From: Gammaproteobacteria bacterium
GTDB lineage: Bacteria; Pseudomonadota; Gammaproteobacteria; Pseudomonadales; Pseudohongiellaceae
NCBI GenBank assembly: GCA_028825335.1
Contig: JAPKAI010000014.1
Coordinates: 1-44,798, forward strand
Length of the DNA stretch: 44,798 bases
Direction of reading: 5' to 3'
Both the position numbers and the translations under genes were made by a program. Below are positions 36,846 through 44,586 of this stretch, piece after piece (within the stretch, counting starts at the first letter, position 1; each line of letters opens with the position of its first letter). The notes beneath the pieces were generated by a model, which saw only the letters and a list, made by a program, of their open reading frames with translations, was not told where the DNA came from and searched no databases.

Positions 36846-37172
36846 AATAATTGGGTGTCAGAGTAAAAGTACAGGAATCAATGGGGTCAGAGTACTTTGA
36901 TCGAGTGTCAAATCAAAAAATAGCGGTTCGGGGCGGAAGAATTCAAACAGGCTTAGGCCGGTTTGTCCCCTACGGGCTTCGCGCTTTCGCGCTCGTTGTA
37001 AACTGCTTCGCAGTTAGTCGAACCATCGACACGAGGATTTTCAGCAGACTGCTTCAACAAATTTATAATAAAATCAATAAGTTAAAAATCCGTAAACAGA
37101 GTGTGCTAAGAAGTGTGCTATGAATTTCTAGTAAATGTACCCTAAAACTACTGTAGCTTTATTCTGCCCCTT
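36846..37172. repeat. Composite repeat: element A ends around element B copy 2
   Basis: Left side has two element A termini, GGGTGTCAGAGTAAAAGT (36853 on) and ATGGGGTCAGAGTACTTTGA (36881 on). Element B follows: CGGGGCGGAAGAATTCAAAC, AGGCTTAGGCC, GCGCTTTCGCGC, AACTGCTTCGCAGTT, and GTCGAACCATCGACACGAGG with TTTTCAGCAG. The second conserved block AAGAAGTGTGCTATGA lies at 37108-37123, and the right edge is GCTTTATTCTGCCCCTT (37156-37172). On the minus strand, CTGAAAATCC, CGTGTCGATGG and TTCGA appear in the order of a tRNA-Phe 3' half. No convincing gene lies in 36830-37246. Confidence 0.7.
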
Positions 37173-37246
37173 GATTAACCAACCCTCCGAAACCCCTTGC
37201 TGCTATAATGAGCGCTGCTCCCTCTACGACAATCTACCGAGCGTCT

Positions 37247-38473
37247 ATGCCATTTTTAAAACTTGGATTATGTAATCCTATTGTACAAGCGATTGAAGAA
37301 TTGGGTTATACAACTCCTACCCCGATTCAGAAACAAGCCATCCCCATAATTATTTCTGGTAAAGACCTCATTGCCACCGCTCAAACGGGGACAGGTAAAA
37401 CCGCCGCGTTTGTCCTACCGCTATTAACCTTATTTAACAAAGAGCGTTGCTTGCGAGGTAAACGTATACGCGCCCTTATCCTGACTCCTACACGGGAATT
37501 AGCGGTGCAGGTTGCTGCGAATATTGCTGAGTACAGCAGGTATTTAAACCTAAGTTCTATGGCTGTTTATGGCGGTGTTGATAGCGAACCACAACAGCAG
37601 CGTTTAATTAAAGGCATTGATATTTTAGTAGCCACTCCGGGCAGATTGCTGGATTTGGCTCATCAGCGTGCGCTGCATTTTGATGAGCTTGAAGTGCTGG
37701 TGTTAGATGAAGCAGACCGTATGGTGGATATGGATTTTGGTGATGATATCAAGAAAATCATTGAGCGCTTACCTGCAGACCGTCAAAACCTATTGTTCTC
37801 GGCTACCGTGAACAATGGCGTTCGCATCTTTGCCGATTATTTTTCAGCCAGCAAAATGGGTCGGCCCGCTGTTGAGATATCGATTTCACCAAAAGCCACA
37901 ACGGCACCCAATATTTACCAGTGGTTAATCACCATAGATAAAGACACAAAGTCTGCCTTGCTGAGTCATTTAATTAACGAGCAGAAGTGGGATCAGGCGT
38001 TAATTTTTATCGAGAAGAAACACTCTGCTGCCAAACTGGTGGCTCAACTTGCAAAACGCGGTATTGAAGCAGATGCCATTCACGGTGATAAAAGCCAGGC
38101 AATGCGTGAAAAGATTTTAGCTGATTTTAAGTCTGGAAAACTAAAATACTTAATTGCCACAGGCGTTGCCGCCCGCGGTATAGATATTGGTGAGCTGAGT
38201 CGCGTTGTTAATTATGACCTGCCCTTTAAACCTGAAGAATACATTCACCGTATTGGCCGAACGGGTCGTGCTGGCGCTTCAGGAGAAGCCATATCGTTTG
38301 TGGCGATGGGCGATTTTAAAAATTTATGCGCCATTGAAAGCCGTTTAAACCATATCATCAACCGGAAAGAGATCGAAGGCTTTCCGGTTAGAAAAGTCGT
38401 TCCCGTTTCAATTTTAAATTATGTTCGCAAGAGCAAGAGCAAGAGCAAGAGCAAGAGCAAGAGCAAGCGGTAG
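37247..38473 (+). CDS. rhlE: DEAD-box RNA helicase, RhlE type
   Basis: ATP-dependent RNA helicase of 408 residues acting in RNA decay and ribosome maturation. Motifs in order: Q motif GYTTPTPIQKQAI, motif I AQTGTGKT, Ia PTRELAVQ, Ib TPGRLLD, II VLDEAD, III SAT, IV LIFIEKKHS, V ATGVAARGID and VI HRIGRTGRAG. MPFLKLGL at 37247 matches the usual RhlE opening. An ATG at 37208 would add 13 residues but overlaps TATAAT (37204-37209), which may be the -10 box. The C-terminus is a run of Lys-Ser pairs coded by a hexanucleotide repeat instead of the usual basic tail. Confidence 0.9.
   Translation: MPFLKLGLCNPIVQAIEELGYTTPTPIQKQAIPIIISGKDLIATAQTGTGKTAAFVLPLLTLFNKERCLRGKRIRALILTPTRELAVQVAANIAEYSRYLNLSSMAVYGGVDSEPQQQRLIKGIDILVATPGRLLDLAHQRALHFDELEVLVLDEADRMVDMDFGDDIKKIIERLPADRQNLLFSATVNNGVRIFADYFSASKMGRPAVEISISPKATTAPNIYQWLITIDKDTKSALLSHLINEQKWDQALIFIEKKHSAAKLVAQLAKRGIEADAIHGDKSQAMREKILADFKSGKLKYLIATGVAARGIDIGELSRVVNYDLPFKPEEYIHRIGRTGRAGASGEAISFVAMGDFKNLCAIESRLNHIINRKEIEGFPVRKVVPVSILNYVRKSKSKSKSKSKSKR
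38427..38467 (+). repeat. Hexanucleotide repeat GCAAGA in the 3' end of rhlE
   Basis: Six perfect tandem GCAAGA units and a partial seventh encode alternating Lys-Ser pairs just before the stop. Because the unit is six bases, slippage changes the tail length without shifting the frame. Confidence 0.93.
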
Positions 38474-38496
38474 CGGCAACTCAAACCAGTAGCGTG

Positions 38497-38576
38497 TTAC
38501 TTCTTCTCTTCTATTTTAGCTTTTAAGTCGGCAAACGGTTTAAAGGTTGCGGCTTTAACTTCAGTGTCTGTGGGGA
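38497..38576 (-). pseudogene. Possible 3' remnant of an HU-family DNA-binding protein gene
   Basis: On the minus strand a short frame reads IPTDTEVKAATFKPFADLKA then KIEEKK and stops at 38497. The pattern IP..T.VK..FKP...LK resembles the last 25 residues of HU/IHF-like proteins. A TGA lies directly upstream in frame, and no body of the gene is present. I take it as a decayed fragment. The rest of the 454-base gap (38474-38927) carries an inverted pair around 38634-38668 and element B copy 3. Confidence 0.35.
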
Positions 38577-38707
38577 TGGTTCATTACATTAATACCCTTC
38601 AATGGTGTGCGCTAAAAGGAACTACTGGGAACACTCACAACTTAACTGCTTAACAATTTAAGGTTGTGAAAAGTGTAGCGGTGAGACAGGCAATTAGGAG
38701 TTGACGA

Positions 38708-38840
38708 CTCGGGACGGAAGAATCCAAACAGGCTTAGGCCTGTTTGTCCCCTGAGGGGTTCGCGCTGGTGCGCTCGTTGCAAATTGCTGGCGCAATTAGT
38801 CGAACCATCGATACGAGGATTTTTAGTCCTCTGCTCCAGC
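38708..38840. repeat. Element B copy 3 (best-preserved hairpin copy)
   Basis: Plus-strand blocks: CGGGACGGAAGAATCCAAAC, CAAACAGGC-TTAG-GCCTGTTTG (9-bp stem), CCCC-TGA-GGGG, GCGC-TGGT-GCGC, AATTGC-TGGC-GCAATT, GTCGAACCATCGATACGAGG and TTTTTAGTCCTCTGCTCC. On the minus strand the last part reads GAGCAG, then GAGGA-CTAAAAA-TCCTC, CGTATC and TGGTTCGA, the order of a tRNA-Phe 3' half up to the T loop. Compared with copy 2, the stem AACTGC/GCAGTT has become AATTGC/GCAATT, a paired change that keeps the hairpin. Confidence 0.75.
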
Positions 38841-38927
38841 ACTATTTGGAAAAGCTCTCCTAACCGATAACAAACCTAAATGCCCTTCTATTTTCATTGG
38901 CTGGCAATGCAACAAAACTTAGGAAAG

Positions 38928-39434
38928 TTACTTGCTGACCTGTGCTGCTAGCACCTTGAGTCGTTCCGACCACTGCTGCTTTATCTCGTCGCCATAGAGT
39001 TCTAGGGTTTGGTCAATCTGCATCGTCAATCTGAGTTTCGTTTTCCCATCTTGAGTGTCGAGGCTTAAGTTGATCTTGCTCTTGTGAGAATTCTTCTTCG
39101 CAGCCTCGCGCCAGGTAAAACTCAGCCGTTTCGGCCTATCTATTTTTAAGTATTCGCCATCTTGCAAGAATTCCTTGCCATTGCGGGTGATGTGATAGCT
39201 ATAGGATCCGCCTGGGCGAACTTCGTTCTGTAGGTCGACTACTTTCTCATTACCAATATGACCGCCGAACATCCAGCTGCCTACAAAGGTAGGTATCAGC
39301 CAGCGATCGAAGATTTTTTCTGCAGGTGCAGCTACAGTTCTGCTTAGTGAGACACTAAACGTCTTGAATTTCGCCCCAGGCAATTCTTCTGCGGCGCTAT
39401 CGTCTTCAAACATGGAAAGCTGGTCGATGCTCAT
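38928..39434 (-). CDS. SRPBCC/AHSA1-domain protein
   Basis: Protein of 168 residues with an AHSA1-like START/SRPBCC fold and no signal peptide. From about residue 28: FKTFSVSLSRTVAAPAEKIF, DRWLIPTFVGSWMFG, NEVRPGGSYSYHITRNGKEF and YLKIDRPKRLSFTWRE. Proteins of this type bind hydrophobic ligands or act as chaperone cofactors; the function here is unknown. The open frame extends upstream into the cytochrome gene, but ATG 39434 starts seven bases after that gene's stop and is more likely. It is the last gene of the sulfite dehydrogenase cluster. Confidence 0.8.
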   Translation of the reverse strand: MSIDQLSMFEDDSAAEELPGAKFKTFSVSLSRTVAAPAEKIFDRWLIPTFVGSWMFGGHIGNEKVVDLQNEVRPGGSYSYHITRNGKEFLQDGEYLKIDRPKRLSFTWREAAKKNSHKSKINLSLDTQDGKTKLRLTMQIDQTLELYGDEIKQQWSERLKVLAAQVSK

Positions 39435-39441
39435 TGGTTGG

Positions 39442-39813
39442 CTACAAGTTAGAGTTGGATGGCATGAGATGCATGGGCAGCGCTTGACGGCGAGAAGCAG
39501 TCTTTTGCCCATAGTTCGATGTTAGATAATCGAGGATCGAGCCTTCGACTTCGAGGTCAAGCTCGCCAAGTCCTTGCGAACTCTGCATCCATTCGATGCG
39601 ACTCTTCCAGACGTCTCGGTTGCCTGAATTCTGAACGATGATTAGGCTTGAGTGGCATTCGGTGCAATTGTCGCGGACTAACTCCCAGCCTTCTTCTTGA
39701 ACCAATTCGCCTGCCGCCACACTTTCCTGCGCAGTTGAGCTTGCAGTCGTAAACAGTAGTGGCAGTGACAACGTGATCAAAGTCAGCCAGATTAATTTCA
39801 TTCTATTCGTCAT
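39442..39813 (-). CDS. Monohaem c-type cytochrome, SorB-like
   Basis: Periplasmic cytochrome of 123 residues with a signal peptide (MKLIWLTLITLSLPLLFTTA region, cleavage near STAQ). One haem motif, CTECH (C50, C53, H54), is present, and late methionines (ALPMHLMPS) can supply the distal ligand. Placed 38 bases downstream of a SorA-like gene, it most likely takes electrons from the molybdenum subunit, as SorB does. ATG 39813 was chosen because the frame upstream only offers a TTG. The body between the motif and the C-terminus is short but within the range of such cytochromes. Confidence 0.82.
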   Translation of the reverse strand: MTNRMKLIWLTLITLSLPLLFTTASSTAQESVAAGELVQEEGWELVRDNCTECHSSLIIVQNSGNRDVWKSRIEWMQSSQGLGELDLEVEGSILDYLTSNYGQKTASRRQALPMHLMPSNSNL

Positions 39814-39851
39814 GATTTCTAATTCCAATAGCGCAAATCGATGAGCCTAAA

Positions 39852-41165
39852 TTACACGACCTGTACGGCGACCCTATGACAGGCGTTATTCAAATAGCCG
39901 CGAGGATTCCAGCCTGGTACGACCATGGGCTGTGAGCGACCCTGAACATCCATCGCTCTAGCCCACACTTCAAAGTAGCCGGGCTCAGGGAATTGTGCCC
40001 AAGTCTCCCAGTTCTGCCATGCCAATCTATTGGCTGGGCCTGCTAGTGCCGACGGCAGCCATGTGGCGCCGAAGTCGATCGAGATAAAGACGCCGACTAC
40101 CTGATCGTCGCCCGCCCAGGCGTGACCGCGTACAGTCATTCGATCTCTTATATCGTGAGTAGTGCCCGACTCCGGGAAAGTAATGAGTGACTTAACCGGC
40201 ATCGATTCGATGACGCGCATGTCTTCATTCGGTACACGTGTACCAGGCGCGACCGGTGCGGCAGGGACTGAATAAGAAGGTGGAGACATTTTTTCGCCAT
40301 CGTGGACTTTATCGCGAATATCGATTCGGTTTAACCACTTCCCTGAAACAGAAGCTGGCCAGCCAGCGCAGACCAGGCGCAGTGGATAGCCATTCTGCAA
40401 AGGTAAGTCCTCGCCATTCATGGACCAGGCGATGAGTGATTCTCGCTCTAGCGCCTTAGCGATGGGCACGCCACGAGATATCGATTCGCGGTCAGGGTCT
40501 CCACTAAGATGCGTGTCGGCCCCGTAGTAGCCAATGTATTGAGCATCGGCGAGTACGCCGCAGTAATTAAGTACGTCGCGCAGTCTCACGCCTGTGAAGG
40601 TAGGACAGCCGATGGCGCCGGTAGTCCATTGATTACCACTCGCGCCTGGCACAAATTCGGCGCGCCCGTTGCCGCCACATTCTAGCTGCAGCTGTAATGT
40701 AACTGTTTCGAAGCGTTCTTTAAGCTCGGCTATGGTGAAAGTCACAGCGCGATCAGCCGATTCGCCGCCAATTTCTAATTGCCATGTATCGGGATCAACT
40801 GCCTCTGGAGCTACCCCATTGTTGCGAACGAACATGCGATTATTCGGTGTAACATCGTCATCTAGTAAATGTGCAGGAGTCTCGGCGTTGATAGGTCGAT
40901 CGTTGAGCACGATGAGGCCGTCTTTGCCGGGTATCTGCAGAGTGGAACTCTCGGCGGCAAAGGCCGCTGGAATTAGACCAGCAGGCATGAATCGAGAGAA
41001 GGGTATAGTCATGCCAAGCGCGGTAGTCATAGCAACGAGGCCGCTTTTCTTCAGGAAGCCACGCCGCGTTAGCGGATCACTTTCGCGGCCCCATAGCATT
41101 CGATCCGCCGCTATTGGGTCTTTGCTATAGAGTTCATGTATGCCCTGTTTTTGCTTTTTACTCAT
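39852..41165 (-). CDS. Sulfite dehydrogenase molybdopterin subunit, SorA-like
   Basis: Molybdoenzyme of the sulfite oxidase family, 437 residues, exported folded by Tat: LTRRGFLKKSGLVAMTTALG has the twin arginines R34-R35. The molybdopterin domain has LQLECGGNGRAEFVPG with C163 as the Mo ligand, then GVRLRDVLNYCGV and PLRLVCAGWPASVSGKWL. The C-terminal Mo-co dimerisation domain begins near KSLITFPESG and includes VVGVFISIDFGATWLPS. It probably oxidises sulfite to sulfate in the periplasm, with the cytochrome next door as acceptor. An SorT-like or other sulfite oxidase-family substrate cannot be excluded by sequence. Confidence 0.87.
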   Translation of the reverse strand: MSKKQKQGIHELYSKDPIAADRMLWGRESDPLTRRGFLKKSGLVAMTTALGMTIPFSRFMPAGLIPAAFAAESSTLQIPGKDGLIVLNDRPINAETPAHLLDDDVTPNNRMFVRNNGVAPEAVDPDTWQLEIGGESADRAVTFTIAELKERFETVTLQLQLECGGNGRAEFVPGASGNQWTTGAIGCPTFTGVRLRDVLNYCGVLADAQYIGYYGADTHLSGDPDRESISRGVPIAKALERESLIAWSMNGEDLPLQNGYPLRLVCAGWPASVSGKWLNRIDIRDKVHDGEKMSPPSYSVPAAPVAPGTRVPNEDMRVIESMPVKSLITFPESGTTHDIRDRMTVRGHAWAGDDQVVGVFISIDFGATWLPSALAGPANRLAWQNWETWAQFPEPGYFEVWARAMDVQGRSQPMVVPGWNPRGYLNNACHRVAVQVV

Positions 41166-41194
41166 AAGAAATCTCTTCTGTTGTTCGTCAGCAT

Positions 41195-42244
41195 TTAATC
41201 GGATTGCTCAGCTTCGTCTAGTCGTGCACCGGCAAGCACTCCCGGAAGCGAATAGTTGCCCTCATGGCAGGCATACTCATAGAGGATATCGTCGGTCAGG
41301 TTCATTGGCATCTCGGCGGAGAAGGATTGGACGAAGGTGTCCGGATCTTCTGCGGTGAAACTGTAGTTCATTACATTATCAGACACGCGTGTGAAGCGTT
41401 CGGTGATGCGAAAGTTTTCTGTCGCGTTTCGAAATTTTTGACTAGGGTTTAATCTGCTCGTTTCGACTACAAGCGTATCACCTTCCCAATGAGCAACTGA
41501 GTCTCCCATCCAAGGGCGAAATGCACCTGGCAGCGGGTCGGCATTGATACGAATAATGCGTGCGTCATGAACCATCTCCACCAGAATCATCACATAGCCT
41601 GGTGACTGCACGATCTGATAGTGATTGTTATACAAAATAGGTAGCATGGGAGGCCCGCTACTAGAGCCAAACGACATTAGACAGCGCTCAGCTAGGGGGC
41701 GGCTCTCGGGTCCTGCAAAGGCGCCGCGCGATTCACGTAGTTCAGCAGCAACGCGCAATCGTTCTTGCGCCTGCTGTGTATAGGCAGGCATACGACCATT
41801 GGGCGGATCTATTAGCAAGGAGCTGCGAAATTCACCGTTATAGCGTGCAACTTGAGTACCGTCGTCAAACCAAAAGTTGTTGTAACTATCGGTGAGCTCG
41901 ATGCGGTCCTTCACAGGAGGTATGCGATCTGGATCGCTAGGCTGGTCCTGCTCTGTAGTGTAGTCGGCCACGGCCTGTTCTAGCTGCATTGCTTCTTCGG
42001 GGTTTAGTACCAGCTTGTCGCCAAATTTTTCGGGGCGAGAAAAAGGGGTTATCGTGTTGCTAGTCCACATGCCCTGCAGGTCAGGGGCCCCGTCTACCGT
42101 TGTGGCTACTACATAGTCTGAGTCCTGAGCGTTTGCGCTAAATACAAGCAGCCAGAATAGGGAGATAGCTGAAGAGGCCAGCAACAGTGTTCGTGGCAAT
42201 CTGGCCGGGCTAAACAGAGAAGTCGAATTGAATGCTGTTTTCAT
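41195..42244 (-). CDS. Exported protein of unknown function upstream of sorA-like gene
   Basis: 349 residues with a signal peptide ending near SANAQDSD. Conserved-looking strings are GAPDLQGMWTSNTITPFSRP, FRSSLLIDPPNGRMPAYT, ERCLMSFGSSSGPPMLPILY and WMGDSVAHWEGDTLVVETSR. Similar exported proteins occur in many Proteobacteria and Acidobacteria without a known role; I do not recognise a catalytic site. Late cysteine C330 region (YACHEGNYS) is not a haem motif. It lies 29 bases before the SorA-like gene on the same strand, so it is probably cotranscribed. Confidence 0.8.
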   Translation of the reverse strand: MKTAFNSTSLFSPARLPRTLLLASSAISLFWLLVFSANAQDSDYVVATTVDGAPDLQGMWTSNTITPFSRPEKFGDKLVLNPEEAMQLEQAVADYTTEQDQPSDPDRIPPVKDRIELTDSYNNFWFDDGTQVARYNGEFRSSLLIDPPNGRMPAYTQQAQERLRVAAELRESRGAFAGPESRPLAERCLMSFGSSSGPPMLPILYNNHYQIVQSPGYVMILVEMVHDARIIRINADPLPGAFRPWMGDSVAHWEGDTLVVETSRLNPSQKFRNATENFRITERFTRVSDNVMNYSFTAEDPDTFVQSFSAEMPMNLTDDILYEYACHEGNYSLPGVLAGARLDEAEQSD

Positions 42245-42395
42245 TTTTATAGCTCTCTAGTCGGGTTTTATTAGAAGGTAGGCTGCAGTAAATAGATCGC
42301 TTATGTGACGCTGAGGTTACCAAAAATGCTTAGTCAACTCCATGCGATTCATGGCTTTTGTGCTCCCTTTTGAAGTCAGTACTCGACGAAGGGTT

Positions 42396-43184
42396 TTACA
42401 GGGGCTTAGTAAGCTTCAGCAGGAACCGGTCGGTGCTGCGGTTGAGCCGCGGGTCGAATATGCTGCGGCTATGGTCGTCCGTGGAGACTCGCAATGCTTC
42501 GCTGGCCTCAACCTCAAAGCCAGCCTGCCCAGCTAGCTCCACAGCCTGTTGAATCTCCATTCGGTGCAGGTCTCGATTGTCTGCCCCGACTACACCGACA
42601 TGATCGGTAATGCCCAGTACGCCTCCAGGTTTCAGCAAGAGCCTAAGCTGTTGAAGCATTTGAATTGCGCGTTCGGGGCTGGGATTGTAATAGTCATGCA
42701 ATGTCTGCGCTACGATAATCAGATCCACGGAGTTCTCTGCCAAGCCGATTTCCTTGAGTGGCCTTACGATTTGGACAACATTGCGTAGATTGCCTCGTTC
42801 TATCTTGGCATTAAGCGCCTCGCCCTGAGAAATATTTTGGCGGTCTTCCACGAAGCGTAAACCCCGTTCTGTATTCTGCGCATACACCGTTCCATGTTCA
42901 CCTACGGCTTTGGAGAGGATGAAGGTGTAGTAGCCTCCAGCTGCATACAGGTCCAATACCGTCATGCCTATCTGGATGCCAAGAAATTCAAGAACCTGAA
43001 CTGGCTTTCGAGCGCTGTCTCGCGCGAAGTCGGTAACCTCTCTATCGGGGCCCGATAAGGCCACTTCGAGTGCTCGTGCATCGAGGCCCTGTCCTAGGCA
43101 AACCGACGCACACAGGATCGACAAGAAGGCAGCGGAATAAGTGAACGATGAGCTCAATGAAACAGGAGAGCGTATTCTCTTCAT
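42396..43184 (-). CDS. Signal-peptide-bearing methyltransferase-fold protein
   Basis: 262 residues with an N-terminal signal-like segment (SFTYSAAFLSILCASVCLGQ) and a class I SAM-methyltransferase fold. Motif I is MTVLDLYAAGGYYTFILSKA, degenerate from the usual E/DxGxGxG. Then come TVYAQNTERGLRFVEDR, VDLIIVAQTLHDYY and LRLLLKPGGVLGITDHVG. Proteins of this type are common in gammaproteobacteria; SAM is not expected in the periplasm, so either the leader is not cleaved/exported or the protein has another role. It stands alone, 151 bases from the SorA cluster. Confidence 0.8.
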   Translation of the reverse strand: MKRIRSPVSLSSSFTYSAAFLSILCASVCLGQGLDARALEVALSGPDREVTDFARDSARKPVQVLEFLGIQIGMTVLDLYAAGGYYTFILSKAVGEHGTVYAQNTERGLRFVEDRQNISQGEALNAKIERGNLRNVVQIVRPLKEIGLAENSVDLIIVAQTLHDYYNPSPERAIQMLQQLRLLLKPGGVLGITDHVGVVGADNRDLHRMEIQQAVELAGQAGFEVEASEALRVSTDDHSRSIFDPRLNRSTDRFLLKLTKPL

Positions 43185-43390
43185 GTTGAGATCCTAGGAT
43201 GTATCATCGTGAGCGGTTGTTAATACAGAGAATACCAGACTGGACGAATCCATCACTTCTTTTCCTAACTTAACAAAATCCTTGAGAAGTTGATTCGCAA
43301 TGAAGTGATTCCGCAGGGTGCTACAATGAAAAATCGACTCAGGATGAAGGCCTGATCCTATTTCTAGAAAACGATTAAAGAGAGCGCGAA

Positions 43391-44572
43391 ATGCAAAGTA
43401 AGCTAATGATTCGAAATTTATCAGTGCTAACCCTACTTTGTGTGACTCCGCTTGCGTTAGCTCAGTCCGATTCGAGGCCGCGGGCCCGTGAGGCGGGTGT
43501 TGTGGTGGGTGTATTCCAGACCGGAGAATTTAACGCGATCACTGATGTTGAAGGTGTGAGAGTGGGGCATACGACTCTTATTGAAGGTGATGATATTCGC
43601 ACGGGCGTAACGGCAATCATCCCGGCGCCAGGAAACCTTTATACCCATCCCATTCCAGCTTGGATTTATACAGGAAACGGCTATGGAAAAATGGTTGGCG
43701 AGACTCAGGTGCGCGAGTTTGGTGAAATAGAAACACCGATTCTTTTGACCTGCACGTTGTGTGTATGGAGCGTGGCGAATGCGCTTAAACAATGGATGTA
43801 CGAGCAGCCCGGAATGGGTGAGCACACGCTGAATCCTATAGTAGGAGAAACTAACGATGCTCGCGTGAATAATATGTGGGCCGACCCAATCCAAAAGGAA
43901 GAAGTCTACGCCGCGTTGAATAGCGCAAGCGCAGGCCCTGTTCAAGAGGGCAGTGTTGGTGCAGGCACGGGTACACAAGCCTTTGGTTGGAAGGGCGGTA
44001 TCGGCACTAGCTCCAGGGTGCTTCCTCCAGAATTAGGTGGCTATACCGTCGGCGTATTGGTGCAGACAAATTACGGTGGAGCGTTGTCAATTAATGGCGC
44101 ACCGGTAGGGCGAGAATTGGGCAGTTATGCGTATCGCGATTTCTTAGAGCCAGTTGCGGACGCAGATAAAGAAGACGGATCGATCATGATGGTTGTTGCG
44201 ACAGATGCACCGCTCACTGCGCGCAATCTTGATCGAGTTGCTAGGCGCGCCATGATGGGGTTGGCGCGAACAGGCTCCTTTGCCAGTAATGGTTCGGGAG
44301 ACTATGTCATTGCGTTTTCAACTAATCCGAATGTACGTAAGCCTCGAGTTAGCGAAGTGCCAGTTTCGGTTGATGTGTTAGTAAACGAATCGATGACACC
44401 GCTGTTCGCAGCTACAGCTGAGGCTACTGAGGAGGCGATCTACAATGCTATCTTCAAGGCGACGACTATAAGCAGTTCGCGCGGAGAACTGCGTGCAATT
44501 CCACTAGAAGATTTGATGCGTGTTCTTGAGAAGTATCAGTCGTTGAATTGGGATCAAACGATAGGAAGATGA
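43391..44572 (+). CDS. P1-family peptidase (DmpA-like), exported
   Basis: Self-cleaving N-terminal-nucleophile aminopeptidase of 393 residues, secreted (signal MQSKLMIRNLSVLTLLCVTP, cleavage near ALAQ). NAITDVEGVRVGHTTL, VGETNDARVNN, GSVGAGTGTQAFGWKGGIGT and NYGGALSINGAPVG are DmpA-family blocks. The probable autocleavage site is G263-S264 in EDGSIMMVVATDAPL, leaving S264 as the nucleophile. Members act on D-amino or beta-amino peptides. It is monocistronic, divergent from the methyltransferase-like gene across about 200 bases. Confidence 0.92.
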   Translation: MQSKLMIRNLSVLTLLCVTPLALAQSDSRPRAREAGVVVGVFQTGEFNAITDVEGVRVGHTTLIEGDDIRTGVTAIIPAPGNLYTHPIPAWIYTGNGYGKMVGETQVREFGEIETPILLTCTLCVWSVANALKQWMYEQPGMGEHTLNPIVGETNDARVNNMWADPIQKEEVYAALNSASAGPVQEGSVGAGTGTQAFGWKGGIGTSSRVLPPELGGYTVGVLVQTNYGGALSINGAPVGRELGSYAYRDFLEPVADADKEDGSIMMVVATDAPLTARNLDRVARRAMMGLARTGSFASNGSGDYVIAFSTNPNVRKPRVSEVPVSVDVLVNESMTPLFAATAEATEEAIYNAIFKATTISSSRGELRAIPLEDLMRVLEKYQSLNWDQTIGR

Positions 44573-44586
44573 TTCCTAGCACTGCG

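Noticed and set aside
36851-37123. 90-codon plus-strand open frame
   Set aside because: It runs through the composite A/B repeat; copies 1 and 3 do not keep the frame, so it is not a conserved gene.
34060-38840. CRISPR-like spaced repeats
   Set aside because: Copies are over 100 bases long, diverged, separated by whole genes and have no regular spacers or cas genes.
38708-38840. Functional tRNA gene
   Set aside because: Only the part from the D-stem edge to the T loop is present; the 5' acceptor strand, T-stem 3' strand and CCA end are missing, and copies 1 and 2 have broken anticodon stems.
40669-41130. 153-codon plus-strand open frame
   Set aside because: Fully antisense to the SorA-like gene, whose motifs and Tat signal are clear; the opposite reading shows no domain.
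43457-43978. 173-codon minus-strand open frame
   Set aside because: Antisense to the P1 peptidase gene; composition is cysteine/histidine-rich and random, without recognisable motifs.
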